Positions 17,459-25,017 of a DNA stretch of 36,870 nucleotides are shown here, one piece after another. Position 1 is the stretch's first letter. Each line of letters starts with the position of its first letter. A program made the translations under genes and the position numbers. The notes beneath the pieces were generated by a model. That model was given only the letters and a program-made list of their open reading frames with translations, ran no database searches and was not told the origin of the DNA. This DNA is from a virus, in the IMG/VR virus record IMGVR_UViG_3300006072_000012, positions 1-36,870 of that record; one strand, given 5' to 3'.

Positions 17459-17941
17459 ATGGCAGTCTTTAATAAGAATTCGCTCGCCCAGATTTCGGGC
17501 TTTAATAATCAGATTCTTTCTGGTGAGTTGGTGTATCAGCAAAAAGAGTTTTGGAATATTCAACTCGAAAATGATACAGGGTTTTTACCTACAACTGGGG
17601 CTACGATTGACGCTCAGATTATTCGTAGGCTTTTGTCAAATGTAATGGATACTCGCAACGGGTTGACTTTTGACATAGCAGACTACACTCCTACGCCTTC
17701 TCCAATATCTCTGACAATCACAAATCGCAACGATGCGACTGGATTTTTTACACTTTTGATGGACGAAAGTGCTTGGGGGACAATGGCAAGCGATCCTGAT
17801 TTGGAAATTAATAACGTCAATGGTGCTGGATTTTCTGGAAGAATTAAAATCAGTTTTCCTGCTAATGGGACTACGCCAGCTCAAGATATCATCATCTTTT
17901 TGTTCTTTATTGTCCGTTCTGACGGCATTGTCGTGGAGTGA
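17459..17941 (+). CDS. Unknown virion-region protein
   Basis: This 160-aa protein lies between the J-like protein and the giant fiber. No domain is recognised. It is beta-rich, starting MAVFNKNSLAQISGFNNQIL and ending with a hydrophobic strand (DIIIFLFFIVRSDGIVVE). A 77-base gap upstream holds no clear promoter; AAGGGAA lies 7 bases ahead of the ATG. The stop codon is 2 bases before the ATG of the fiber gene. It may connect the fiber to the tail tip, an inference from position only. Confidence 0.7.
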   Translation: MAVFNKNSLAQISGFNNQILSGELVYQQKEFWNIQLENDTGFLPTTGATIDAQIIRRLLSNVMDTRNGLTFDIADYTPTPSPISLTITNRNDATGFFTLLMDESAWGTMASDPDLEINNVNGAGFSGRIKISFPANGTTPAQDIIIFLFFIVRSDGIVVE

Positions 17942-17943
17942 TC

Positions 17944-20900
17944 ATGGGAATAAAAGTAAACGTAATCAATGAAAATAACGTCATTGTTAAAGTCGATCCT
18001 CCTGCAAATCAAATTGTAAAAGTAGACAAGTCTAGCTTTGGAGTTAGCGGATTTTCAGGAGCAAGCGGATATTCTGGATACTCAGGTTATTCAGGTTCGG
18101 GCGTAAGTGGATGGAGTGGCTATAGCGGTTATTCTGGTCAATCTGGTGCTGGTTATAGCGGATATAGCGGCTATAGCGGATATTCAGGCATTTCGGGATT
18201 TTCAGGCATTTCGGGATTTTCTGGAAGTGGCATTTCGGGATACTCTGGTTATTCGGGATTTTCTGGCTCAGGAACAAGCGGATACTCTGGATTTAGTGGC
18301 ATTTCTGGAGCTACGGGCGCACAAGGTTTGTCGGGATTTTCAGGAATAAGCGGGTACTCCGGTGTCGGTATTAGCGGTACGTCTGGGTATTCAGGTTTCA
18401 GCGGATACTCTGGTAGTGGTTTAAGCGGATACTCTGGATTTTCAGGGATTAGCGGATTTTCAGGAGCAACAGGAGCACAAGGGACTTCAGGTTATAGCGG
18501 ATATAGCGGTATTTCTGGAGCAACTGGAGGACAAGGTGCATCGGGTTTTAGCGGTCAATCTGGCTTTAGCGGATATAGTGGTTCAGGCATTTCGGGTTAT
18601 TCTGGGTTTTCAGGATATTCGGGTCAACAAGGGACTTCTATAAATATTAAAGGTACGGTGGCTACTCCAGCTAATTTGCCTGCAACTGGTAATAATCCTA
18701 ATGATGCGTACATTGTCGCTTCTAATGGCGATTTGTATGTGTGGGAGTCTTCAGCTTGGGTAAATGTTGGTCAAATCGTTGGACCATCTGGCGCTAGTGG
18801 AATTTCTGGATTTAGCGGTTATTCTGGCATAAGTGGCTATAGTGGTTTTAGCGGTTCAGGCATTTCTGGCTATAGCGGTTATTCTGGCTCTGGCGTTAGT
18901 GGCTATTCAGGTTACTCGGGTTATTCGGGTAGCGGTGTAAGTGGCTATTCCGGTTTTTCTGGCACTAGCGGATTTTCTGGATTTAGTGGTTCTGGCGTTT
19001 CTGGATATAGTGGATTTTCTGGCATTAGCGGTTACTCTGGTTATTCTGGAAGTGGCGTAAGTGGGTATAGCGGATTTAGCGGATTCTCAGGTGCTGTTGG
19101 AATTTCAGGATATAGTGGATTTAGCGGTTACTCTGGTTCAGGTGTTAGCGGTTATAGCGGATTTTCAGGGATAAGTGGCTATAGCGGTGCGGTTGGTCAG
19201 TCGGGTATATCTGGGTATAGCGGTTTTAGCGGAAGCGGTATATCAGGATATTCAGGCATTAGTGGATATTCTGGATTGGGTTATTCTGGGTTAACTGCTA
19301 CAGGCTCCAATTCAATTGGACTTGGTAGCAAATCATTTACAACCAATTTAGATGCAAGTGTGACCGCATTTGCAGTTGGCCAATATGTCAGGGTATATGC
19401 CACATCAGTCCCAAGCCAATACATGGAAGGATTGATTACATCATATTCGGGCACTTCATTGACTGTAAACGTGACATATGTAAATGGTGGTGCATCATTT
19501 AGCAATTGGACTGTTTCACTTTCTGGAGCAGTTGGTACGTCAGGTTATAGCGGTTATTCTGGCATTTCTGGATACAGTGGATATTCAGGAACAAATGGAG
19601 CTACAGGCACATCAGGTTATTCTGGATATTCAGGAACAAATGGGTCTAATGGAGCGAGCGGTTATTCGGGATATTCTGGCTATAGCGGTTCAGGGGTAAG
19701 CGGATATTCAGGTTATAGCGGATATTCAGGTGCTGGTGTAGCGGCTGGATCAAACACGCAAGTCCAATACAACTCAAGCGGTTCGTTTGCTGGTTCTGCC
19801 AATTTCACGTTCAACGGTACTACGGTGACGATGGCGAACGATGCATCCATTCATGGATTGACTGTTGGATTGGGTGGGGGTTCTGTATCAACAAATACTG
19901 CGGTGGGTGCTAGTGCTTTGGCGGCAAATACAAGTGGACTTCAAAATGCCGCTGTAGGAAACTATGCGTTATACAGCAACACAAGCGGTGGTTATGGGTC
20001 TGCATTCGGTTATGGTGCATTGACACAAAACACCACAGGACAAATTAATTCGGCTTTCGGCAATGGAGCTTTAAATTTAAACACTACTGGCGGATATAAC
20101 ACCGCCATCGGTGGTTCAGCACTTTACAGCAACACCACAGCCTCCTACAACACTGCTGTTGGTTATCAGGCGGGGTATAGCAATACTGGTGGCCCATACC
20201 AAGCGTTTGTCGGTTATCAAGCGGGGTATAACAATACGACTGGGACTGAAAATACAGCCGTTGGATGGCTATCTTTACTGTATAACCAGACAGGCAACTA
20301 TAACGTTGCAATCGGTGGCGAAGCGTTAAAAAATAACACTACAAATGGTAATACTGCGGTTGGTGTTGCCGTTCTTTTAAATAACACTACTGGTGGAAAC
20401 AATACAGCAATCGGCGGCGCTGATGCTTCGTCCTTTTACAATACCCTTGCTCGCAATACATCAGGTTCTTACAACATTGCTGTAGGTGGTGGTGCTCTTA
20501 GCGCAAATACAACCGCATTGTACAATGTGGCAATGGGTTGGCAGGCTCTTGGTAACAACACCACAGCATCTAACAACACAGCAGTAGGATATCAATCAGG
20601 CTACTCTAACAGTACAGGCGCAAACATAACTGCACTTGGTTATCAGGCTTTGTATTCAAATACCGCATCAAACAATACTGCGGTTGGCTACTTAGCTATG
20701 AATAACAATAGCAGTGGTACTGATAACGTGGCTATGGGTACGTTGGTTATGAATTCCAACACAACAGGCTCAAGCAACGTAGCAATTGGTCGTCAAGCAC
20801 TCCAAGCCAACAACTCAGATTCTGCAAATACAGCAGTTGGCTATCAAGCGCTTTATACAAACGCTAGTGGTGGTGGAAATAACACAGCTATGGGCTATCA

Positions 20901-21825
20901 AGCTGGTTTTTACAATACAAGTGGTGGGCCAAATACTTTTGTAGGAAATCAAGCTGGTTATAGAAATACAACTGGCTCACATAATGCCGCTTTTGGTGCA
21001 GGTGCATTAGATGGTAATGGAAATAGCACAACAGGAAGTTACAACACAGCATTGGGTGACCAAGCACTCCGCTCTAACACCACAGCATCTTATGTCACGG
21101 CAGTAGGATATCAAGCTGGATATAGTCATACAACTGCAGGATCAAGTGCTTTTTTTGGCTATCAAGCTGGTTACTACAACACAGGCGATCAAAACTTGTT
21201 TTTAGGTAATGGTGCTGGTTATGGTTCTTCTGGAAGTTCAACAGGAAACTATAACACTTGCGTTGGACCATACACAGGTTATAGCTTGACAACAGGTGCA
21301 TACAACACATTTGTTGGTGCAAGGGCATCTACAAATCAAGCTGCGGGTTATTATGTAACCACAGGTTCTTACAACACAATTCTTGGTGGCTACAACGGCA
21401 ACCAAGGTGGCTTAGACATCCGTACATCTAGTAACAATATTGTATTGAGTGATGGTGATGGTAATCCTAGAGGATATTCAAATGGTAGTGGTGTTTGGAG
21501 CATACCCAATTTAGTTCAAGCACAAAGAGCCGCAATAGTTACAATGATTATGAATGCTATTTCTAGCACTGGTGGATGCAGTTCCACTGGCCCAAGTACA
21601 AGTTTTAATAGTTCGACTATCAATGGAACATCAAGACAATTATTTGCTAGTTCATCAACTGGAACACCAACAAACTATATAAGTATTACAGATTCTTTAG
21701 GTTTATTTCCTATAATTGCTGTTAATTGTAGCAATGTTGTTACTGTATATTTTAGTTCGTCAATTCCATCATACTATGGTAGAGTTTATGTAAGAAGCGA
21801 TTACGACATCACAAATCTTAACTAA
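17944..21825 (+). CDS. Giant collagen-like tail fiber with NTAVG repeats
   Basis: A 1293-aa fiber. I prefer the ATG at 17944 (GGAG 5 bases upstream) over an in-frame GTG at 17938 that lies in the Shine-Dalgarno. Order: a 30-residue anchor, Gly-X-Ser block 1 (18040-18639), a small domain with NNPNDAYIVASNGDLYVWES, block 2 (18781-19290), a second beta domain with VTAFAVGQYVRVYA, block 3 (19525-19740), about 500 residues of NTAVG-type repeats resembling the YadA head, a conserved RTSSNNIVLSDGDGNPRG segment, and a beta-rich C-terminal tip of about 110 residues. Probably a trimer that binds the host. No chaperone or peptidase domain is recognised at the end. Confidence 0.88.
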   Translation: MGIKVNVINENNVIVKVDPPANQIVKVDKSSFGVSGFSGASGYSGYSGYSGSGVSGWSGYSGYSGQSGAGYSGYSGYSGYSGISGFSGISGFSGSGISGYSGYSGFSGSGTSGYSGFSGISGATGAQGLSGFSGISGYSGVGISGTSGYSGFSGYSGSGLSGYSGFSGISGFSGATGAQGTSGYSGYSGISGATGGQGASGFSGQSGFSGYSGSGISGYSGFSGYSGQQGTSINIKGTVATPANLPATGNNPNDAYIVASNGDLYVWESSAWVNVGQIVGPSGASGISGFSGYSGISGYSGFSGSGISGYSGYSGSGVSGYSGYSGYSGSGVSGYSGFSGTSGFSGFSGSGVSGYSGFSGISGYSGYSGSGVSGYSGFSGFSGAVGISGYSGFSGYSGSGVSGYSGFSGISGYSGAVGQSGISGYSGFSGSGISGYSGISGYSGLGYSGLTATGSNSIGLGSKSFTTNLDASVTAFAVGQYVRVYATSVPSQYMEGLITSYSGTSLTVNVTYVNGGASFSNWTVSLSGAVGTSGYSGYSGISGYSGYSGTNGATGTSGYSGYSGTNGSNGASGYSGYSGYSGSGVSGYSGYSGYSGAGVAAGSNTQVQYNSSGSFAGSANFTFNGTTVTMANDASIHGLTVGLGGGSVSTNTAVGASALAANTSGLQNAAVGNYALYSNTSGGYGSAFGYGALTQNTTGQINSAFGNGALNLNTTGGYNTAIGGSALYSNTTASYNTAVGYQAGYSNTGGPYQAFVGYQAGYNNTTGTENTAVGWLSLLYNQTGNYNVAIGGEALKNNTTNGNTAVGVAVLLNNTTGGNNTAIGGADASSFYNTLARNTSGSYNIAVGGGALSANTTALYNVAMGWQALGNNTTASNNTAVGYQSGYSNSTGANITALGYQALYSNTASNNTAVGYLAMNNNSSGTDNVAMGTLVMNSNTTGSSNVAIGRQALQANNSDSANTAVGYQALYTNASGGGNNTAMGYQAGFYNTSGGPNTFVGNQAGYRNTTGSHNAAFGAGALDGNGNSTTGSYNTALGDQALRSNTTASYVTAVGYQAGYSHTTAGSSAFFGYQAGYYNTGDQNLFLGNGAGYGSSGSSTGNYNTCVGPYTGYSLTTGAYNTFVGARASTNQAAGYYVTTGSYNTILGGYNGNQGGLDIRTSSNNIVLSDGDGNPRGYSNGSGVWSIPNLVQAQRAAIVTMIMNAISSTGGCSSTGPSTSFNSSTINGTSRQLFASSSTGTPTNYISITDSLGLFPIIAVNCSNVVTVYFSSSIPSYYGRVYVRSDYDITNLN
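18040..18639 (+). repeat. Collagen-like block 1 (Gly-X-Ser triplets)
   Basis: About 200 residues of G-[YFI]-S triplets without prolines, with seven one-residue phase slips of the type GYSGSGVSG or GYSGVGISG. A few GAT/GAQ triplets interrupt. The repeat is at protein level; the DNA copies differ in codon choice. Confidence 0.92.
18781..19290 (+). repeat. Collagen-like block 2 (Gly-X-Ser triplets)
   Basis: About 165 residues of G-[YFI]-S triplets starting with GPSGASG, the only proline-bearing triplet, with about eight GSG-type phase slips. It is separated from block 1 by a domain of about 45 residues. Confidence 0.92.
19525..19740 (+). repeat. Collagen-like block 3
   Basis: About 70 residues of Gly-X-Y triplets (GYS, GIS, GTN, GAT, GSN), slightly more varied than blocks 1 and 2. 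It leads into the NTAVG repeat domain. Confidence 0.88.
19893..21400 (+). repeat. NTAVG-type (YadA head-like) repeats
   Basis: About 500 residues built of degenerate units of roughly 20-25 aa such as NTAVGYQALYSNTTG, NTAIGGSALYSNTT and NVAMGTLVMNSNTTG. The (N)TAxGxxAL pattern is like the left-handed beta-roll of trimeric autotransporter heads. The fold is inferred from the pattern. Confidence 0.85.
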
Positions 21826-21842
21826 TACTTTTGGAGAAAAAA

Positions 21843-22187
21843 ATGGCTTTAGAAATAGCAGTTTCAATAGCAGATCAACATGATGCTGGATTTGCATCAC
21901 TTGGTATTGATTTACCATCCGCTTATATTAAAGTTGTAGCAATAATTTGGCATTATCAACCAGAAAAAGATGCTAATGGTAATACCACAAAAGGTGAAAT
22001 TACTTTTACAACTGGAATTTGGGCGAGCAAAGCGGCAAGAGATATGTCTGCATCCCCTCTTGGAACAAAACCTTATGTTTTGCGTAATCCTAATTTTTCA
22101 AGTGATTTATTGGCTCAATGCTATGAAGCTATGAAAAATGAAGGAAATTTCTTTATGCTTGATTTAAGTAAAGCAACTAATGTTTAA
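21843..22187 (+). CDS. Small fiber-associated protein, unknown
   Basis: A 114-aa protein starts at the ATG at 21843 with GGAG 6 bases upstream; a TTG at 21831 would put the Shine-Dalgarno inside the gene. The sequence (ALEIAVSIADQHDAGFASLG, then IKVVAIIWHYQPEKDANG) suggests a small beta protein. It follows the fiber gene by 17 bases and could be a fiber cap, chaperone or decoration protein. No family is recognised. Confidence 0.7.
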   Translation: MALEIAVSIADQHDAGFASLGIDLPSAYIKVVAIIWHYQPEKDANGNTTKGEITFTTGIWASKAARDMSASPLGTKPYVLRNPNFSSDLLAQCYEAMKNEGNFFMLDLSKATNV

Positions 22188-22198
22188 CGGAGATTAAA

Positions 22199-22540
22199 AT
22201 GGCACAAGTCAATCAATGGACATGGACAATTACTTCAATGCAACAATGGCCCTCTGGCCCTAATGCAGGATATGTCGTAAACATTAACTGGGAGCTAACA
22301 GGTACTGATGGCACTCACACAGCTAGTATTGGTGGCAACACTCAATACCCAGTTACTGATGCCCAAGCAGGGTTTACACCTTACGCACAACTCACTCAAG
22401 CCACAGTTATTGGATGGGTTCAAGAGTCTCTGGGCGCACAAGGCATTGCTAATTATGAGGCAAATGTCCAAGGTCAAATCAATAGTCTTGAGAATCCCCC
22501 AGTTTCCCCCACAACACAACCTTTGCCTTGGAGTGCTTAA
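22199..22540 (+). CDS. Small beta protein downstream of fiber, unknown
   Basis: A 113-aa protein, with a Trp-rich start (QWTWTITSMQQWPSG) and GYVVNINWELTGTDGTHTAS, resembles short proteins often found after tail fiber genes in aquatic phages; from memory this type is catalogued only as a domain of unknown function. The C-terminal half is helical (ATVIGWVQESLGAQG). Its stop overlaps the next small ORF by one base. The ribosome-binding site is GGAG 8 bases ahead. A role in fiber assembly is conjecture. Confidence 0.7.
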   Translation: MAQVNQWTWTITSMQQWPSGPNAGYVVNINWELTGTDGTHTASIGGNTQYPVTDAQAGFTPYAQLTQATVIGWVQESLGAQGIANYEANVQGQINSLENPPVSPTTQPLPWSA

Positions 22541-22671
22541 TGGAAAACATCACTTTACCCACACAACTGGTGAACGCAATTTTGCAATATTTGGCAACCA
22601 GACCCTATCAAGAAGTGGCTGGTTTGATTGCTGAAATTCATAAACAAAGTCAACCAGAAACACCACAATAA
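22540..22671 (+). CDS. 43-aa conserved-looking small protein
   Basis: A 43-codon gene begins at ATG 22540 in a TAATG overlap with the previous gene. It reads MENITLPTQLVNAILQYLAT, then RPYQEVAGLIAEIHKQ and a polar tail, a single amphipathic helical protein. Small proteins with this N-terminus occur after fiber genes in other phages (from memory). Function unknown. Confidence 0.65.
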   Translation: MENITLPTQLVNAILQYLATRPYQEVAGLIAEIHKQSQPETPQ

Positions 22672-22677
22672 AACAAA

Positions 22678-23331
22678 ATGACAATACAAAATATAACATG
22701 GGAGCAAATGCTCTTAATAAATGAGCTTAATTTTGCTAAACAACACAATCCAGAATACTATCGCTGGAAACTGACTAACAATTACGAAAGAGCAGTTTTC
22801 TTAAAAGGCGATCCTGTATATCCAAGAGAAGCAACACGGTATTTGTGGGCTAACAACAATCTCAAGGGTCGTAAAATACTAGAGATAGGGTGCTCTAGTG
22901 GATTCGGTGCTCAGTTTTTGCCTAATGATATTGACTATTTAGGTATTGATTACGATCCTATTATCGTTACGGTGGCTCAAGAGCAAAACTGGGGAGAAAA
23001 TTACAAATTCTCTTTGGGTGATATTAATGAAATAGAGCTAGCGCAGTTCGACACAATTATCGCTTTTGAAGTGATCGAGCATTTGGATAATGGGCTTGAA
23101 GTCGTAGAAAAGCTGAAAAAACATTGCAAAAGGTTATTGATTACAGTTCCATGGAACGAACCCAAAGGATTTTGGGGGGAGCATCACAAATTGCATGGAC
23201 TTAATGAGTCTTACTTCCCTGATTTTCAAATAGATTACATTGATGAGCATGGAAAAATACACGATAAACCTCAGCCTATTTTTGAACATAATCGTTTTAA
23301 CCTCATGATTTTGAGGTACGACCGTGGATAA
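22678..23331 (+). CDS. Class I SAM-dependent methyltransferase
   Basis: The 217-aa protein has a Rossmann-fold methyltransferase core: motif I ILEIGCSSGFGAQFL near residues 63-77, the acidic ribose-binding end of strand 2 in YLGIDYDP (near 86-93), and motif IV-like DTIIAFEVIEHL (near 123-134) followed by LLITVPWNE. It is of the Methyltransf_11/23 type, seen with sugar or small-molecule substrates rather than DNA. It overlaps the glycosyltransferase gene by 8 bases, so a shared role in modifying a glycan, perhaps on the fibers, is likely. Target unknown. Confidence 0.82.
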   Translation: MTIQNITWEQMLLINELNFAKQHNPEYYRWKLTNNYERAVFLKGDPVYPREATRYLWANNNLKGRKILEIGCSSGFGAQFLPNDIDYLGIDYDPIIVTVAQEQNWGENYKFSLGDINEIELAQFDTIIAFEVIEHLDNGLEVVEKLKKHCKRLLITVPWNEPKGFWGEHHKLHGLNESYFPDFQIDYIDEHGKIHDKPQPIFEHNRFNLMILRYDRG

Positions 23332-24292
23332 GATTTTATGTTCTATCGGTACCCGTGGTCGGTACGATACGACTTTACCGTTGGCGTTAAGTGCAATTAT
23401 TAATCAGACTAAAAAAGTAGATAAGCTGGTTATATTTGATGACAATGACGAACCGAGGGACGTAAGAAACGATCTTGTATATTATCATTTTTTTAAAATG
23501 ATGGATTTGAAGCGAATCGAATGGGAGTGGATTTTCGCTGAGAAAAAAGGTACGCACTATAACCATCAAAAAGCAAATACGATGGGTTACAAATGGGTTT
23601 GGCGAATGGACGATGACGCTATCCCAGAGCCGAATGTGCTGGAAGTGTTATATAGTCATGTAAATGATCAAGTCGGTGCGGTAGGAGGTTCTATCCTGAC
23701 TCCTCCGCTTATGTACGATCAAACAATGTCGTGCGGAAAAATAGAGGAAATTAATAACGAAGCCAATATGCAATGGAGCATTATTCGGCAAAAATTACCT
23801 GTAGATCATTTGCATTGTTCTTTTTTATACCGAGCTGGAGTCTATGAATACAATTTAGGGCTTTCTCGTGTAGCGCATCGTGAGGAGACTTTGTTCAGTT
23901 ACGGATTAAAGCAAAAAGGATATGAGCTTTACGTAGTGCCTAATGCCACAACTTGGCATTTAAAAAATCCGGATGGGGGTATCAGGTCAGAGACTAATCA
24001 GGAGCTATATGCGAAAGATGAGTTTATTTTTAATAATTTTATGGAGTACCGTGATCGTACAATTGTGGTGCTTAATTCAGGTTTGGGCGATCATTTGGTG
24101 TTTAGTAAAGTATTGCCTGAAATTAAAAACCCTCTTTTGTTCACTTGTTATCCCGAAGTCGTAGAAGGTATGTCAATTGCTGATGCAAATTATTTGTTCG
24201 GCAATTTAGATCAATGGAATATTTATAAAAAAATGGATCAATGGGGCTGGACTGGGACTCTGGAGGAAGCGTATAGGAAAATGTACCTATGA
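23324..24292 (+). CDS. GT2-like glycosyltransferase fused to a GT9-like half
   Basis: A 322-aa protein. Residues 1 to about 235 form a GT-A/GT2-like transferase: CSIGTRGRYDTTLPLALSAI at the nucleotide-binding start, a DDD metal-binding motif (96-98, WRMDDDAIPEP), and an acidic acceptor-site motif (HREET, 185-189). From about 246 the sequence TIVVLNSGLGDHLVFSKVLP looks like the N-terminal start of a GT9/heptosyltransferase-type GT-B fold, but only about 75 residues are present. The following gene has the matching C-terminal half. It overlaps both neighbours (8 and 4 bases). It likely transfers a sugar in concert with the methyltransferase. Confidence 0.78.
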   Translation: MDKILCSIGTRGRYDTTLPLALSAIINQTKKVDKLVIFDDNDEPRDVRNDLVYYHFFKMMDLKRIEWEWIFAEKKGTHYNHQKANTMGYKWVWRMDDDAIPEPNVLEVLYSHVNDQVGAVGGSILTPPLMYDQTMSCGKIEEINNEANMQWSIIRQKLPVDHLHCSFLYRAGVYEYNLGLSRVAHREETLFSYGLKQKGYELYVVPNATTWHLKNPDGGIRSETNQELYAKDEFIFNNFMEYRDRTIVVLNSGLGDHLVFSKVLPEIKNPLLFTCYPEVVEGMSIADANYLFGNLDQWNIYKKMDQWGWTGTLEEAYRKMYL

Positions 24293-24726
24293 TTATTATT
24301 TCTCCTTATTCCAAAAAATTAATGAATGGAAGGGAAAACCCTAAAAACTATCCATATTGGAGTGAATTAATTCGATTGATAGACGAGCCTATTATTCAAA
24401 TCGGTGTGGAAGGAGAGGCTAGGTTAGTAAGGGACTTTCGCACAAATTTGCCTTTAAATGAGCTAAGAGAGCTTTTAAAACAATGCCGTACTTGGATAGG
24501 GGTAGATTCTTTTTTTCAACATCTGGCTTGGTTGGAGGGCAAAAAGGGCATCGTTTTGTGGTCAGTTTCAGACCCTTTGATTTTTGGTCATACTGAGAAT
24601 GTAAACCTATTAAAAAGCCGGTCTTATTTGTCAGAAAAGCAGTTTTTGTGGTGGGAGGATCAAAAGTACGAAAAAGACGCTTTTATCGACCCTCATATAG
24701 TCGTGGATAATTTAAAAATGCTCTAA
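24289..24726 (+). CDS. GT9-like (GT-B) C-terminal half, separate ORF
   Basis: The 145-aa protein matches the C-terminal nucleotide-sugar-binding half of GT9/heptosyltransferase-like enzymes: IIISPYSKKL at the start, EPIIQIGVEGEARLV, then LLKQCRTWIGVDSFFQHLAW and KGIVLWSVSDPLIFGH. Alone it lacks the N-terminal half, which appears fused to the upstream GT2-like protein; the two genes overlap by ATGA. Probably the two polypeptides associate to rebuild a GT-B enzyme, or one arose by a frameshift or split. Activity is inferred. Confidence 0.72.
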   Translation: MIIISPYSKKLMNGRENPKNYPYWSELIRLIDEPIIQIGVEGEARLVRDFRTNLPLNELRELLKQCRTWIGVDSFFQHLAWLEGKKGIVLWSVSDPLIFGHTENVNLLKSRSYLSEKQFLWWEDQKYEKDAFIDPHIVVDNLKML

Positions 24727-24751
24727 AATCTAGTGACTTTAGGGGGCTTAG

Positions 24752-24949
24752 ATGAGCGATACGGAAAAAGACTTAGCGGTTCATGTAGCGGTTTGTGATC
24801 AAAGATACCAACAAATCGCACAGTCTTTGAAAGAAGGCGAAAAACGCATGACAAAAATTGAATATTTGCTATATGGGGTCATGTTGCTCGTTTTTTTAGG
24901 TCCGAGTGAAGTGGCTAATCAGTTCTTTCATAAGTTTTTAGGGTTGTAA
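24752..24949 (+). CDS. Small membrane protein, XhlA-like
   Basis: A 65-aa protein with a polar helical N-terminus (residues 1-35, QRYQQIAQSLKEGEKRMTKI) and one hydrophobic segment (YLLYGVMLLVFLG, 38-51). This layout is that of XhlA/hemolysin-like phage membrane proteins that accompany holins. AGGGGG lies 6 bases before the ATG. It begins the lysis-membrane region. Holin-accessory function is an inference. Confidence 0.65.
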   Translation: MSDTEKDLAVHVAVCDQRYQQIAQSLKEGEKRMTKIEYLLYGVMLLVFLGPSEVANQFFHKFLGL

Positions 24950-25017
24950 AAATTGACCCATTTACTCTCGTTGCGGTTGCTTCAAGTGCGTATTCCTTTA
25001 TTAAGGAATCGTGCGAA

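Noticed and set aside
17938-17943. GTG start for the giant fiber
   Set aside because: It lies within the Shine-Dalgarno of the ATG at 17944 and overlaps the previous stop, so the ATG is preferred.
18040-19740. CRISPR-like array in the fiber region
   Set aside because: The repetition follows the coding frame and encodes Gly-X-Ser triplets; there are no uniform repeats with unique spacers.
21831-21842. TTG start for the 114-aa protein
   Set aside because: The GGAG ribosome site would be inside the gene; the ATG at 21843 has it at the right distance.
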